Positions 26,191 to 34,752 of a DNA stretch of 64,000 nt are shown piece by piece (the stretch's first letter is position 1; the number at the start of each line of letters is the position of its first letter). The translations under genes were made by a program, and so were the position numbers. The stretch is from Shewanella putrefaciens (GTDB taxonomy: Bacteria > Pseudomonadota > Gammaproteobacteria > Enterobacterales > Shewanellaceae), in NCBI RefSeq assembly GCF_016406325.1, contig NZ_CP066370.1, positions 3,596,001 to 3,660,000 on the forward strand, in the 5' to 3' direction. Below the pieces are notes generated by a model. That model saw only the letters and a program-made list of their open reading frames with translations. It was not told the origin of the DNA and did not search any database.

Positions 26191-27987
26191 TTAAACATCC
26201 ACAGGGGCTTGTGATTGCTCATTTTGTATTCGCCACAATTTCGCGTATAACCCTCCCATATCCAGCAAAGAAGCATGATTACCTTGCTCAACTATCTTAC
26301 CTTGGCTCAATACAACAATTTGATCGGCATCCACAATTGTCGAAAGTCTATGGGCAACCACTAAGCTAGTATGCCCTTTAGCCACCTCACGTAGCGCCGA
26401 TAAAATAGCCTGCTCAGAACGACTGTCCAGTGATGAGGTTGCCTCATCAAACACTAGCACCGGCGATCCCTTAAGAATGGCTCTGGCGATAGCGACTCGT
26501 TGCTTTTCTCCGCCAGATAACTTTAAGCCGCGTTCACCCACTTTAGTATCCCAACCTTGGGAAAGTGAAGCGATAAACTGTTCTAAGTGTGCGAGTTTAA
26601 TGGCATTTCGGACTTCATCATCACTCGCGCCAGGGCGACCATAACGAATATTCTCAACTAAGGAATCGTTAAAAAGTACAGTGTCCTGCGGTACAATCGC
26701 GATCGCACGCCGTAGTGCATCTTGAGTCAAATGACGAATATCTTGACCATCGATCTTAATCGCGCCTTGATCTACATCATAGAAACGAAAAAGGAGTTTA
26801 ATCAGTGTCGATTTACCTGCTCCACTATCACCAACAACCGCAACTTTTTTACCCGCAGCGACCTTAAAACTCACATCCCGCAGAATAGGTCTATCATCAT
26901 AGCTAAAGTTGACGTTCTCAAAACAAAGCTCACCTTTTGATGGCTGAAAATCGAGGGCATTTGGTGAGTCGATGATCTTAGGATATTTATCAAGCAGGCT
27001 AAACATACGTTCAATATTAGCTAAGGCACCCCGGATTTCACGATAAACAAAACCGAGAAAATTTAATGGCATAAAGAGTTGCATCATAAACGCGTTAATT
27101 AATACAAAATCACCCAATGTCATTTCGCCATAGGTGACACGATAAGCCGCTAGCGCCATCATGGCCGTCATCGCTAATGCAATAATTAAAGCCTGCCCTC
27201 CATTTAGGGCAAAGAGCGATAAACGGTTTTTTCGCTTCGCCACTTCCCATTGGTCCAGAGCTTGATCATATCGCTCAGACTCATATTTCTCATTATTGAA
27301 GTACTTTACAGTTTCGTAGTTCAGTAAACTGTCTATAGCCCTTGTGTTGGATAGCGAATCAGCTTTCGCTGCATCACGCACATATTCCGTGCGCCATTCA
27401 GTCGCAATAACGGAAAAAAGGATATAAGCCAGTACAGAGAAAAAAGTAATTGATGCAAAGGCGACACCGTAATTAAAGAAGAAAATACCAATCACCATGG
27501 CAATTTCGAGTAAGGTTGGCACGATATTGAATACCATAAAGCGCATTAAAAAACTCACACCACTCGTGCCGCGCTCAATATCCCGTGATAAGCCCCCCGT
27601 TCTTCGCTCTAAGTGAAAATCTAAATCTAGCCGATGCAAATGATCAAATACCGCTAACCCCAAACGTCGGATAGCTCGTTCAGTGACTCGACCAAATAGC
27701 GTATCGCGTATTTCCCCAGTAATAACAGTCAATAAACGCACCGCACCGTAAGCAAGCACTAGGCCAACAGGAACACTTAATGCCTGTATTGTTTTATCGT
27801 CATCTAAAGTATCGACTAACTGTTTAAGGATAAATGGTAATGCGACACTGGCCAGTTTTGCGACGACAAGACAAGACATAGCCAAGGTAATACGACCTTT
27901 ATATTCAAGCAAATAGGGCCAAAGTAACTTGAGGACATGCCAGTTTAGCTTATCTATTGGACCTTCAAAATATGATGTTGGACGCAT
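26191..27987 (-). CDS. ABC exporter, fused transmembrane and ATPase domains (Atm1/heavy-metal type)
   Basis: A 598-residue half-transporter. Six transmembrane helices fill the first 330 residues (ERRTGGLSRDIERGTSGVSFL is the coupling region typical of Atm1-like exporters). The ATPase has Walker A GDSGAGKST near 386, signature LSGGEKQR near 489, and VLVFDEATSSLD near 514, then an H-loop histidine. It should work as a homodimer in the inner membrane. Sequence suggests the ATM1/HMT1 subfamily that exports glutathione- or sulfur-linked compounds. The start is MRPTSYFEGP, not the ATG 17 codons upstream. Confidence 0.88.
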   Translation of the reverse strand: MRPTSYFEGPIDKLNWHVLKLLWPYLLEYKGRITLAMSCLVVAKLASVALPFILKQLVDTLDDDKTIQALSVPVGLVLAYGAVRLLTVITGEIRDTLFGRVTERAIRRLGLAVFDHLHRLDLDFHLERRTGGLSRDIERGTSGVSFLMRFMVFNIVPTLLEIAMVIGIFFFNYGVAFASITFFSVLAYILFSVIATEWRTEYVRDAAKADSLSNTRAIDSLLNYETVKYFNNEKYESERYDQALDQWEVAKRKNRLSLFALNGGQALIIALAMTAMMALAAYRVTYGEMTLGDFVLINAFMMQLFMPLNFLGFVYREIRGALANIERMFSLLDKYPKIIDSPNALDFQPSKGELCFENVNFSYDDRPILRDVSFKVAAGKKVAVVGDSGAGKSTLIKLLFRFYDVDQGAIKIDGQDIRHLTQDALRRAIAIVPQDTVLFNDSLVENIRYGRPGASDDEVRNAIKLAHLEQFIASLSQGWDTKVGERGLKLSGGEKQRVAIARAILKGSPVLVFDEATSSLDSRSEQAILSALREVAKGHTSLVVAHRLSTIVDADQIVVLSQGKIVEQGNHASLLDMGGLYAKLWRIQNEQSQAPVDV

Positions 27988-28433
27988 ATGACTTAACCTT
28001 AAATGAGTTAGGCCAATTGTAACAGCAGATATCAACATTGGGTGAAATCAAACCGACAAAGCTTGAACAAAATCAATCAGATTTATCTGACAGACAATCA
28101 GAATTGGGGCTGATAGACTCGTTAATCGTAATGTCATTCCTACGACTTATAAGAGACATACCATGTAAAAATATATCAACAGCACCCATGAACACATTTA
28201 ACTCACAAACAATAAACTTATCGATATACAACCCCCTAAAATAAGCGTTATTAGTGAGATTTATAGTGTTGATTATTTTTCAAGATTTACCCAAAATGCC
28301 ATTGGGGTTGGTGATGAAAAGCCACAAAATTTGCTAATCTCAAGACGCTAGATAGAGCGGTATAAGCGCAACTGACTTATATCTGGCGGTAATATTAAGA
28401 TAACTCAATTAAATCAAGATCAAAGGAAGCTTT
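27988..28433. other. 446-base intergenic region without a recognised gene
   Basis: This AT-rich gap separates the divergent ABC exporter and a 59-residue gene. It carries no convincing reading frame with a ribosome binding site, no long inverted repeat and no RNA gene I recognise. It should contain the promoters of both neighbours. Confidence 0.5.
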
Positions 28434-28613
28434 ATGTTGGATTCCGCTAAAGTTCAATACCCGCCATTACCACTGATCCAAACTTGGGTGTGGATGATGA
28501 TAGAATCAGGCAATCCAGAAATTCAGGACAAAGGTCGAAACAACCTGATTGCCGCCTTTGGTAGCTTAGCCAAAGCAAACGAATATTTAGCCGAAATAAG
28601 CAATAAATCATAA
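28434..28613 (+). CDS. 59-residue conserved-looking small protein
   Basis: The frame from the ATG at 28434 to TAA at 28613 encodes 59 residues (MLDSAKVQYPPLPLIQTWV, ending EYLAEISNKS) and has AAAGGA seven bases upstream. It is followed five bases later by a strong bidirectional terminator, so it is a properly bounded transcription unit. The composition is protein-like, with a Trp/Met-rich stretch (TWVWMMIESGNP). No function can be assigned. Confidence 0.75.
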   Translation: MLDSAKVQYPPLPLIQTWVWMMIESGNPEIQDKGRNNLIAAFGSLAKANEYLAEISNKS

Positions 28614-28644
28614 AAATAAAGGCGCTGAAAAGCGCCTTTATTTT
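28614..28644. terminator. bidirectional terminator between the 59-residue gene and aroG
   Basis: A perfect 9-bp stem AAAGGCGCT / AGCGCCTTT (28618-28626, 28631-28639) with a GAAA loop, A-rich on one side and T-rich on the other. Confidence 0.92.
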
Positions 28645-28660
28645 GCTTACTGACCGACTT

Positions 28661-29716
28661 TTAGGCCTTGCGACGCTCAATCACACTTTGGGCTAATACA
28701 GCCAACAAACGCTCAGTGTCATCCCAACCAATACAGGCATCGGTAATGCTTTGGCCGTAGCATAAATCTTGCCCATCAACGAGATCCTGACGCCCTTCCA
28801 CTAAATGACTCTCGACCATAACGCCAAAAATAGCTTTATTGCCTGCGGCAACTTGGTCAGCCACATCTTGAGCGACTACCATTTGGCGCTGATACTGTTT
28901 ACTACTATTAGCATGACTAAAGTCGATCATCACATTATCGGGTAATTTGGCTTTTTGTAGCTGCTCACTTATCTGTGCGACATGGGGCGCACTGTAGTTA
29001 GGTTCGCGTCCACCACGCAAAATAATATGGCAATCGGGATTCCCCTTAGTTGACACAATCGCAGAATGACCAAACTTGGTGACAGAAAGAAAATGGTGTG
29101 GTGCATTTGCAGCACCAATCGCATCAATAGCGACTTTAATCGTACCATCAGTGCCATTTTTAAACCCGACAGGACACGAAAGCCCCGATGCCAACTCTCG
29201 ATGTACCTGTGACTCAGTTGTACGCGCACCAATGGCTCCCCAACACATTAAGTCGGCCATATATTGTGGCGTGATCATATCAAGGAACTCTCCCGCCGTT
29301 GGCATACCACTATCATTTAAATCCACTAATAATTTTCGGGCGGTACGCAGTCCATCATTCAGTTTAAAACTGTTATCCATATAAGGATCGTTGATCAACC
29401 CCTTCCAACCCACAGTCGTTCTTGGCTTTTCAAAATACACTCGCATCACAATCTCAAGTTGATCTTTATAATGCTCGCGCAGAGAAACAAGACGCTGACC
29501 ATATTCCAATGCGGCTTTAGGATCATGGATAGAGCAAGGGCCGATTACCACTAAAAGGCGATCATCATTTTTCGCTAAAATATGGTGAATACTTTGACGG
29601 GCATTAAATACAGTGGCAGAGGCTTTTTCGGAAGCAGGAAATCGTTCAAGAATCGCAATGGGAGGAAGTAATTCTTTGATTTCTTTAATGCGAACGTCAT
29701 CGTTTTGGTAATGCAT
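28661..29716 (-). CDS. aroG: 3-deoxy-7-phosphoheptulonate (DAHP) synthase, AroG type
   Basis: A 351-residue class I DAHP synthase that condenses phosphoenolpyruvate and erythrose 4-phosphate in the first step of the shikimate pathway. It has LLVVIGPCSIHDP, MRVYFEKPRTTVGWKG, GARTTESQVHRELASG and the metal-binding DFSHANSSKQ. The N-terminus (NDDVRIKEIKELLPP) closely resembles E. coli AroG, the phenylalanine-sensitive isozyme. No TyrR box was seen upstream. Confidence 0.94.
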   Translation of the reverse strand: MHYQNDDVRIKEIKELLPPIAILERFPASEKASATVFNARQSIHHILAKNDDRLLVVIGPCSIHDPKAALEYGQRLVSLREHYKDQLEIVMRVYFEKPRTTVGWKGLINDPYMDNSFKLNDGLRTARKLLVDLNDSGMPTAGEFLDMITPQYMADLMCWGAIGARTTESQVHRELASGLSCPVGFKNGTDGTIKVAIDAIGAANAPHHFLSVTKFGHSAIVSTKGNPDCHIILRGGREPNYSAPHVAQISEQLQKAKLPDNVMIDFSHANSSKQYQRQMVVAQDVADQVAAGNKAIFGVMVESHLVEGRQDLVDGQDLCYGQSITDACIGWDDTERLLAVLAQSVIERRKA

Positions 29717-29867
29717 AATTTACTGCTCCAACTCTGGTGTCTTAGGCTATTTCTATCGCTGCAATACGGGATCTCAACGGCAATACTGAGTTCAATTTAT
29801 CCAGTCTGAAGCGCTAATGCAACCAAGTTGTTTCTATTTCAAAAAATCAAATATAACTTATTGTTTT

Positions 29868-30016
29868 AATATATTTTTAAAAACTATAAATTCAAATATG
29901 CAGCAGAAATCACAGTCATTCTTAGTAAAATCGAATACAGCCGTGGATCTGCATTTGAGATGGGCTTAGGTATCAACTATCCTCCGCAGCTATTTAGGTC
30001 GGCCGTTAATGATGTT
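29868..30016 (+). pseudogene. possible remnant of an outer-membrane protein gene
   Basis: Between aroG and the TPR gene, the plus strand holds an open stretch without a start codon. It reads roughly NYKFKYAAEITVILSKIEYS followed by RGSAFEMGLGINYPP. The alternating pattern resembles a beta-barrel end, but no ribosome binding site or start was found and it runs a few bases into the neighbouring gene's 3' end. It may be chance. Confidence 0.2.
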
Positions 30017-31193
30017 TCATTGCTTCAAGTTTAGCTTGATAACGATATCTTTCAGTAGCACTACGGCTGAGTACCATGGCTCTTTCCATATTGAGCTGAG
30101 CACGTTTTTTATCCCCTAAAGCCCAATAGGTTTGCGAGATACCGAAGAAAAACTCATGGCGATAATCGGCCCGCTCAAGCGCCCTTTGATACCAGCTCAA
30201 TGCTTGGTTATATTGTTTTTCATCAAATGCTTGTTGTGCCATATCATAGTAATAATAGGGATTACGGATACGGGAAAGTTCGAGCACTTTATGGATCTTA
30301 GCCCATTCATCTAATCGACCTTGATCCCCTAAAATCACCGCTAGATTATAGAGTGTTGTCATATTTTGCGCATCGAACCTTAACGCGTACCGATATACCT
30401 GCTCTGCACGCTTCTCATCCCCTTTATGGCGATAAATAACGGCTAAGGTATTGAGCGCCGGAATAAACTGCCCCGCCTTTACACCTGCTTTTACCAAGGC
30501 ATAGGCACGATCTAAGTTACCATTGACTAGAGATTCCGCAGCCATGTTATTGTAAAACATAGTGATCAATGTTTGCCGACTGATTTGTGTCTTGGCATAG
30601 CCTCGTAGGGCACGCTCCGGCATAAAATCAACGAGAATGGCATGGGATGACATATAAACCGTATGCCTAGTACCAGAGGGCAACAAACGTAAATTAACGT
30701 GACCATTAATTAAATAGAAATCCCCCTGCTTATCCCACATAGGCTCAATGGCGATATCTTGAAATTCGGTTTCAATATTCAAAATATCCGCTAAGGCAGA
30801 GGTCATGACAACAAGTGACATACAATTACCGGCCCTTTGGAGATAAGTTTCATATGCCACTTGCGTCAAGTTATCTTGATAACGAAAATTGCTCTCAGCC
30901 CCAGTTTGATTTGCACTGATGTACCTTACTAACCATTCGTTTGCAGCAATAGCACTATTTAAAGATAAAGCATTTCTATCATAGGTACGTTTAATATCAC
31001 TGACGACTTCAGGGGGTAAATAGAAAATATCCTTAATTGAGGGAATGTCAGTCACAGGGGTAAAGAGTGAGTCTGCAAACAAAGACTCTACCTCATCCGT
31101 CTTAGGCGTAGTCACAGTCGTACAGGCACATAATTGGACAAGTGCAACGCCTAAAAAAGCAGTTAAATAGACAGCTCGGAATAGTTTCGACAT
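30006..31193 (-). CDS. lipoprotein with transglutaminase-like core and TPR repeats
   Basis: 395 residues from the ATG at 31193, which has GGGAGGA before it; the Met four codons earlier is rejected. The N-terminus ends in LCAC, a plausible lipobox with Cys24. A SirB1/transglutaminase-like segment follows with Cys124 (RAGNCMSLVVM), His165 (NGHVNLRL) and Asp189 (ILVDF) in triad order. The last 170 residues are tetratricopeptide repeats (ALVKAGVKAG, YRHKGDEKRAEQVYRYAL, WYQRALERADY). It should sit in the cell envelope. A peptidase-like or scaffold role is possible; no function is established here. Confidence 0.75.
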   Translation of the reverse strand: MSKLFRAVYLTAFLGVALVQLCACTTVTTPKTDEVESLFADSLFTPVTDIPSIKDIFYLPPEVVSDIKRTYDRNALSLNSAIAANEWLVRYISANQTGAESNFRYQDNLTQVAYETYLQRAGNCMSLVVMTSALADILNIETEFQDIAIEPMWDKQGDFYLINGHVNLRLLPSGTRHTVYMSSHAILVDFMPERALRGYAKTQISRQTLITMFYNNMAAESLVNGNLDRAYALVKAGVKAGQFIPALNTLAVIYRHKGDEKRAEQVYRYALRFDAQNMTTLYNLAVILGDQGRLDEWAKIHKVLELSRIRNPYYYYDMAQQAFDEKQYNQALSWYQRALERADYRHEFFFGISQTYWALGDKKRAQLNMERAMVLSRSATERYRYQAKLEAMKHH

Positions 31194-31355
31194 ACGTCCT
31201 CCCACACCATTAGCGCTTATTTGAGCTTATAACAAATGGCAGAAAAACGTTATAAAATGGTTACAAAAAATGAATTCGGCTCAAGCCCTAAATAAGAATA
31301 CTCCCCTAATTCATTGTGAAAGATAACCATTTTTAGCATGGTGAAGTTAAAACCC

Positions 31356-31694
31356 TTATCCTCTAGGGGGATCAACTTTTATATATAATTCCCTTTGCTG
31401 ATACTGATAGGGTCGATATGTACTCTCACCACAGGAAAAATGGCGATAGGGTTTTGTCATCAACACACAGCCAATAGGCAGAGCCTGTAAAATTTGGATC
31501 TGCTCCTGTCGACGAAGCGATTCTTGCCACTCAAAGTCTTTAAGCACTTGATCGCGGACAGCAAAAGCGTCGAAAGGCTCACTCGAACGGGTAACAGCCA
31601 CTTCCCCAGCCACTACAGGCATAGCCAACAATATATTAATGGCGATAAGACTTAGTAAGCCAGAACGCCGCACAGTATTTGCAATCAAGTTCAT
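31356..31694 (-). CDS. small exported protein of unknown function
   Basis: 112 residues with a signal peptide (LLSLIAINILLAMPVVAG, cleavage near residue 30). The mature part has two cysteines (PIGCVLMTKPYRHFSCGES) that could form a disulfide in the periplasm. AAGGAG precedes the ATG. It lies between the TPR lipoprotein and amtB on the same strand, with terminators separating it from amtB. No family recognised. Confidence 0.7.
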   Translation of the reverse strand: MNLIANTVRRSGLLSLIAINILLAMPVVAGEVAVTRSSEPFDAFAVRDQVLKDFEWQESLRRQEQIQILQALPIGCVLMTKPYRHFSCGESTYRPYQYQQRELYIKVDPPRG

Positions 31695-31772
31695 CGGTCA
31701 CTCCTTAATTTGCAACAAGATGCTTTTCTTCAATTCTACATGCTAGAGCGCAAGATCCACTGAAATAACCCC

Positions 31773-31802
31773 ATAAAAAAGCAGAGCACTAAGCTCTGCT
31801 TT
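31773..31802 (-). terminator. rho-independent terminator of glnK-amtB
   Basis: A perfect 10-bp stem AAAGCAGAGC / GCTCTGCTTT (31778-31787, 31793-31802), 5-base loop; on the minus strand a T-run follows (31780-31775). It lies 46 bases after the amtB stop. Confidence 0.9.
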
Positions 31803-31848
31803 ACTATCCCCTGATCCTGTTATGGCATCAAGTCATATCAGTGAGTTT

Positions 31849-33099
31849 TTAGCTGGCATTTTTTACTGTCACAAACTCAGGATAAGCGTCGATACCGCAA
31901 TCGGAAGCATCCATACCGTTATATTCTTCCTCCTCAGAAACTCGAATACCCATAGTCATTTTGATAATAGACCATACGACAAATGAGGAACAAAATACCC
32001 AAGCAAAGATAATCGCAGCACCAGTTAGCTGTGCCGTAATGGTTGCATCAGCATTCGATAAAGGTACGCACATCAGACCAAGAAAACCTGCCACACCATG
32101 AACTGAAATAGCCCCGACAGGATCATCAATCTTAACGCGATCTAATCCGACAATGGAGAACACCACTACACCACCAGCAACCAAGCCAATGACGCCCGCC
32201 ATTAAAAATGAAGGAGATAAAGGATCGGCAGTGATTGCGACTAAACCCGCTAGAATACCGTTTAAAATCATTGTTAAGTCTGCTTTCCCCCAAATCATTT
32301 TACATACAATAAGGGCAGAAATAGCGCCAAATGCCGCGGCAGTATTGGTATTCATAAACACTTTTGCCACTGAACTTGCGTTTTCAGCATCAGACACCAT
32401 AAGTTGAGAGCCACCATTAAACCCAAACCACCCCATCCACAGAATAAACATACCTAAGGTTGCCATGGGTAAGTTAGAACCAGGAATGGGATTGACTTGA
32501 CCATTAGGGCCGTATTTGCCTTTACGAGCGCCGAGTAAGAGCACCCCAGCAATTGCAGCTGCAGCGCCAGTCATATGCACTATGCCACTACCTGCAAAAT
32601 CAACAAAACCGAGTTTGGCAATAAATCCTTGGCCCCATGTCCAATACCCTTCAATAGGATAAATCACCCCAGTCATGACGATGGCGAAACAAAGAAACGC
32701 CCATAACTTCATGCGTTCAGCCACTGCACCTGAAACGATTGACATCGCCGTAGCCACAAACACCACTTGGAAGAAAAAGTCAGACTCTAACGCATGGCTT
32801 GCATCAGCAGATTGTGAACCGATTAAAGTGCCGATGGAGGGTATCCAACCGCCCTCGGTATTATCGACATACATAATGTTGTAGCCGACTAAGAGGTACA
32901 TCACACAGGCAATTGCATAAAGAACCACGTTTTTAGTTAAAATTTCAGTAGTATTTTTTGAGCGTACTAAGCCCGCTTCTAGCATGGCAAACCCCGCAGC
33001 CATCCACATGACCAAAGCACCTGAGATTAAAAAGTAAAAGGTATCAAGTGCAAAGCGCAGTTCTGTGACTGTAACGCCTAATTTTGTTAATTCTTCCAT
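31849..33099 (-). CDS. amtB: ammonium transporter
   Basis: A 416-residue Amt protein with about eleven transmembrane segments and the signature region FAGSGIVHMTGAAAAIAG; the pore histidines lie in GSGIVHM and GAISVHGVAGFLG. The start at 33099 (MEELTKLG) is preceded by AAGGGG; the longer frame overlaps glnK and is rejected. It has no cleaved signal peptide, unlike E. coli AmtB. It lies ten bases downstream of glnK, the usual pair in which the PII protein blocks the channel when nitrogen is plentiful. Confidence 0.95.
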   Translation of the reverse strand: MEELTKLGVTVTELRFALDTFYFLISGALVMWMAAGFAMLEAGLVRSKNTTEILTKNVVLYAIACVMYLLVGYNIMYVDNTEGGWIPSIGTLIGSQSADASHALESDFFFQVVFVATAMSIVSGAVAERMKLWAFLCFAIVMTGVIYPIEGYWTWGQGFIAKLGFVDFAGSGIVHMTGAAAAIAGVLLLGARKGKYGPNGQVNPIPGSNLPMATLGMFILWMGWFGFNGGSQLMVSDAENASSVAKVFMNTNTAAAFGAISALIVCKMIWGKADLTMILNGILAGLVAITADPLSPSFLMAGVIGLVAGGVVVFSIVGLDRVKIDDPVGAISVHGVAGFLGLMCVPLSNADATITAQLTGAAIIFAWVFCSSFVVWSIIKMTMGIRVSEEEEYNGMDASDCGIDAYPEFVTVKNAS

Positions 33100-33109
33100 T
33101 ATCAGCCCC

Positions 33110-33448
33110 TTATAGCGCTTCAGAGTCGAGTTCACCCGTACGGATACGGATAGCATGTTCTAAGTCAACGACGAAAATTTTACCGTCGCCAATTTTTCCC
33201 GTATGAGCTGCTGTGGTAATAGCCTCTATCAGCATGTCGAGATTTTCAGCCTTTGTGGCAATTTCTAATTTTACTTTCGGCAAAAAATCTACTTGATATT
33301 CAGCACCACGGTACAACTCTGTGTGCCCTTTCTGACGGCCAAAACCTTTAACTTCGGTCACCGTCATACCTTCAATACCAATTGCGGCGATAGCTTCACG
33401 AACATCATCCAACTTAAATGGCTTGATGATAGCGCTGACTAGTTTCAT
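33110..33448 (-). CDS. glnK: nitrogen regulatory PII protein, GlnK type
   Basis: 112 residues. Tyr51 in the T-loop (GHTELYRGAEYQVDF) is the uridylylation site; KIGDGKIFV is the nucleotide-binding B-loop. The ATG at 33448 has GGAGG six bases upstream. The link to amtB marks it as GlnK rather than GlnB. Two NtrC-like sites and a sigma-54-like promoter upstream suggest induction under nitrogen limitation. Confidence 0.95.
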   Translation of the reverse strand: MKLVSAIIKPFKLDDVREAIAAIGIEGMTVTEVKGFGRQKGHTELYRGAEYQVDFLPKVKLEIATKAENLDMLIEAITTAAHTGKIGDGKIFVVDLEHAIRIRTGELDSEAL

Positions 33449-33495
33449 CCTGACCTCCAAAAAACACGATTGTTATTAACTTGTATCAAAGGTAA

Positions 33496-33511
33496 TTCAA
33501 TCATCAGGCCA
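33496..33511 (-). promoter_or_regulatory. candidate sigma-54 promoter of glnK-amtB
   Basis: On the minus strand TGGCCTGATGATTGAA matches TGGCACG-N4-TTGCA at eight or nine positions with correct -24/-12 spacing. The -12 GC is GA here, so it is imperfect. It ends 48 bases before the glnK ATG and lies about 70 bases downstream of the NtrC-like site. Confidence 0.5.
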
Positions 33512-33574
33512 ATAATTTAATATATTGATTTATAATATATTTAATACAAACAGACCTTATGTTGCGCTTAAAAA

Positions 33575-33591
33575 TGCACCACATTTGTGCA
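33575..33591. promoter_or_regulatory. NtrC-like binding site 1
   Basis: TGCACC-ACATT-TGTGCA is one base from the NtrC consensus TGCACC-N5-GGTGCA. It lies about 85-100 bases upstream of the presumed glnK transcription start, a usual enhancer distance. Confidence 0.75.
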
Positions 33592-33604
33592 TAACACTTA
33601 GCAA

Positions 33605-33621
33605 CGCACTCTTTTAGTGAT
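33605..33621. promoter_or_regulatory. weak NtrC-like binding site 2
   Basis: CGCACT-CTTTT-AGTGAT keeps the GCAC/GTG core. Its centre is 30 bp from site 1, three helical turns, as expected for cooperative NtrC dimers. Confidence 0.4.
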
Positions 33622-33744
33622 CTGTTTAAGTGCAGAACTATTCGACCTTATGCCTATTGGTAACCGTGGGGAATTAGGGTTTACTGATACAGCGTGATAT
33701 GAAAAAAAACGCCGTCATAAACTAAAATGCAAAAGGAAGGCACA

Positions 33745-34287
33745 ATGTTAAAACCCGAAGAATGTGTGCTTGTCATCGTGGATGTGCAGGGAAAACTCGC
33801 TCAGATTATGCAAGGTAGTGAACAACTCCACCAGCAACTCCAAACCTTAATTCAAGGCGCGCAGTTGTTTGAAATCCCCATTTTATGGCTAGAGCAACTC
33901 CCTGATAAACTCGGCGCAACTAGCCCAGAATTACAAACATTGCTTGAAAAAACCAACATGCCTATCGCCAAAGCACATTTTAGCGGTTGGCGCTGTGATG
34001 AATTTAAGCAAGCGTTAATTCAAACTGAACGTAAACAAATCATCTTGGCAGGGATAGAAACCCATGTGTGTGTTTATCAAACCTGCTGTGATTTACTAGC
34101 GAACCAATATTTGGTGCACTTAGTCGCAGATGCTGTCTCATCACGAAGTGAGACTAACAAGCAACTCGGTATACAAATGATGACGAATAAAGGCGCGCTA
34201 CTCACCAATGTGGAATCATTGCTATTTGAGTTACAACACCAAGCCCAAGGTGAACGCTTTAAGGCACTATTAAAGCTGATTAAATAA
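33745..34287 (+). CDS. isochorismatase-family hydrolase
   Basis: 180 residues. The cysteine-hydrolase triad is Asp13 (VIVDVQGKL), a lysine in PIAKAHFSGW and the cysteine of GIETHVCVYQT. The type resembles YcaC-like proteins, whose substrates are mostly unknown. The ATG at 33745 is preceded by AAGGAAGG; the Met six codons upstream has no such site. It is divergent from glnK and shares the NtrC-like region, so joint regulation is possible but unproven. Confidence 0.88.
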   Translation: MLKPEECVLVIVDVQGKLAQIMQGSEQLHQQLQTLIQGAQLFEIPILWLEQLPDKLGATSPELQTLLEKTNMPIAKAHFSGWRCDEFKQALIQTERKQIILAGIETHVCVYQTCCDLLANQYLVHLVADAVSSRSETNKQLGIQMMTNKGALLTNVESLLFELQHQAQGERFKALLKLIK

Positions 34288-34452
34288 CCTACTGGACCAT
34301 TTATTAACATGGGATAATTTGCAGGATTTTATAGGTCACTTTCCTTCATCTATATTTACTGTATGTTATCCCCTCGCCCTCCCTTCACACTCACCAAGCA
34401 GTTTGTGATAACATCAGAGCCTATTTCGTATTGACATCAGCAAGGTAATACA

Positions 34453-34704
34453 ATGAATCCCATTATTGCCATTTTAAAAGAGCACAATATCAGCGACGCC
34501 AAAATTAATGAGCTATTCCAAACCTTAACAGAAAATCCGTTTGCTGCCATGGCAACGATTGGTCAGTTGGGGATCCCACCTGAAAAATTACAGCAGCTTA
34601 TGGCGCTGGTAATGCAAAAGCCTGCGTTGATCAAAGAGGCAGTACTGGAGCTCGGTTTAGACTTCGCCAAAGTGGAAGCTGCAAAGGCGCAATTTCAGCA
34701 ATAA
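34453..34704 (+). CDS. DUF2999 family protein
   Basis: An 83-residue all-helical protein (MNPIIAILKEHNISDAKINELF, then GQLGIPPEKLQQLMALV) of the DUF2999 type known from Shewanella and Vibrio. AAGG lies before the ATG. No membrane segment or catalytic motif. It precedes the globin-cyclase gene by 48 bases on the same strand. Confidence 0.8.
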   Translation: MNPIIAILKEHNISDAKINELFQTLTENPFAAMATIGQLGIPPEKLQQLMALVMQKPALIKEAVLELGLDFAKVEAAKAQFQQ

Positions 34705-34752
34705 CCCTCTACCTTTAAATACAACACCGCAAGAACAAGTGAAGTAAGGATT

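Noticed and set aside
28038..28244. 68-residue frame upstream of the ABC exporter
   Set aside because: No ribosome binding site, low-complexity composition, and it occupies the likely promoter region.
33100..33156. Longer AmtB start overlapping glnK
   Set aside because: The extra 19 residues are encoded by the glnK 3' end; AAGGGG marks the ATG at 33099.
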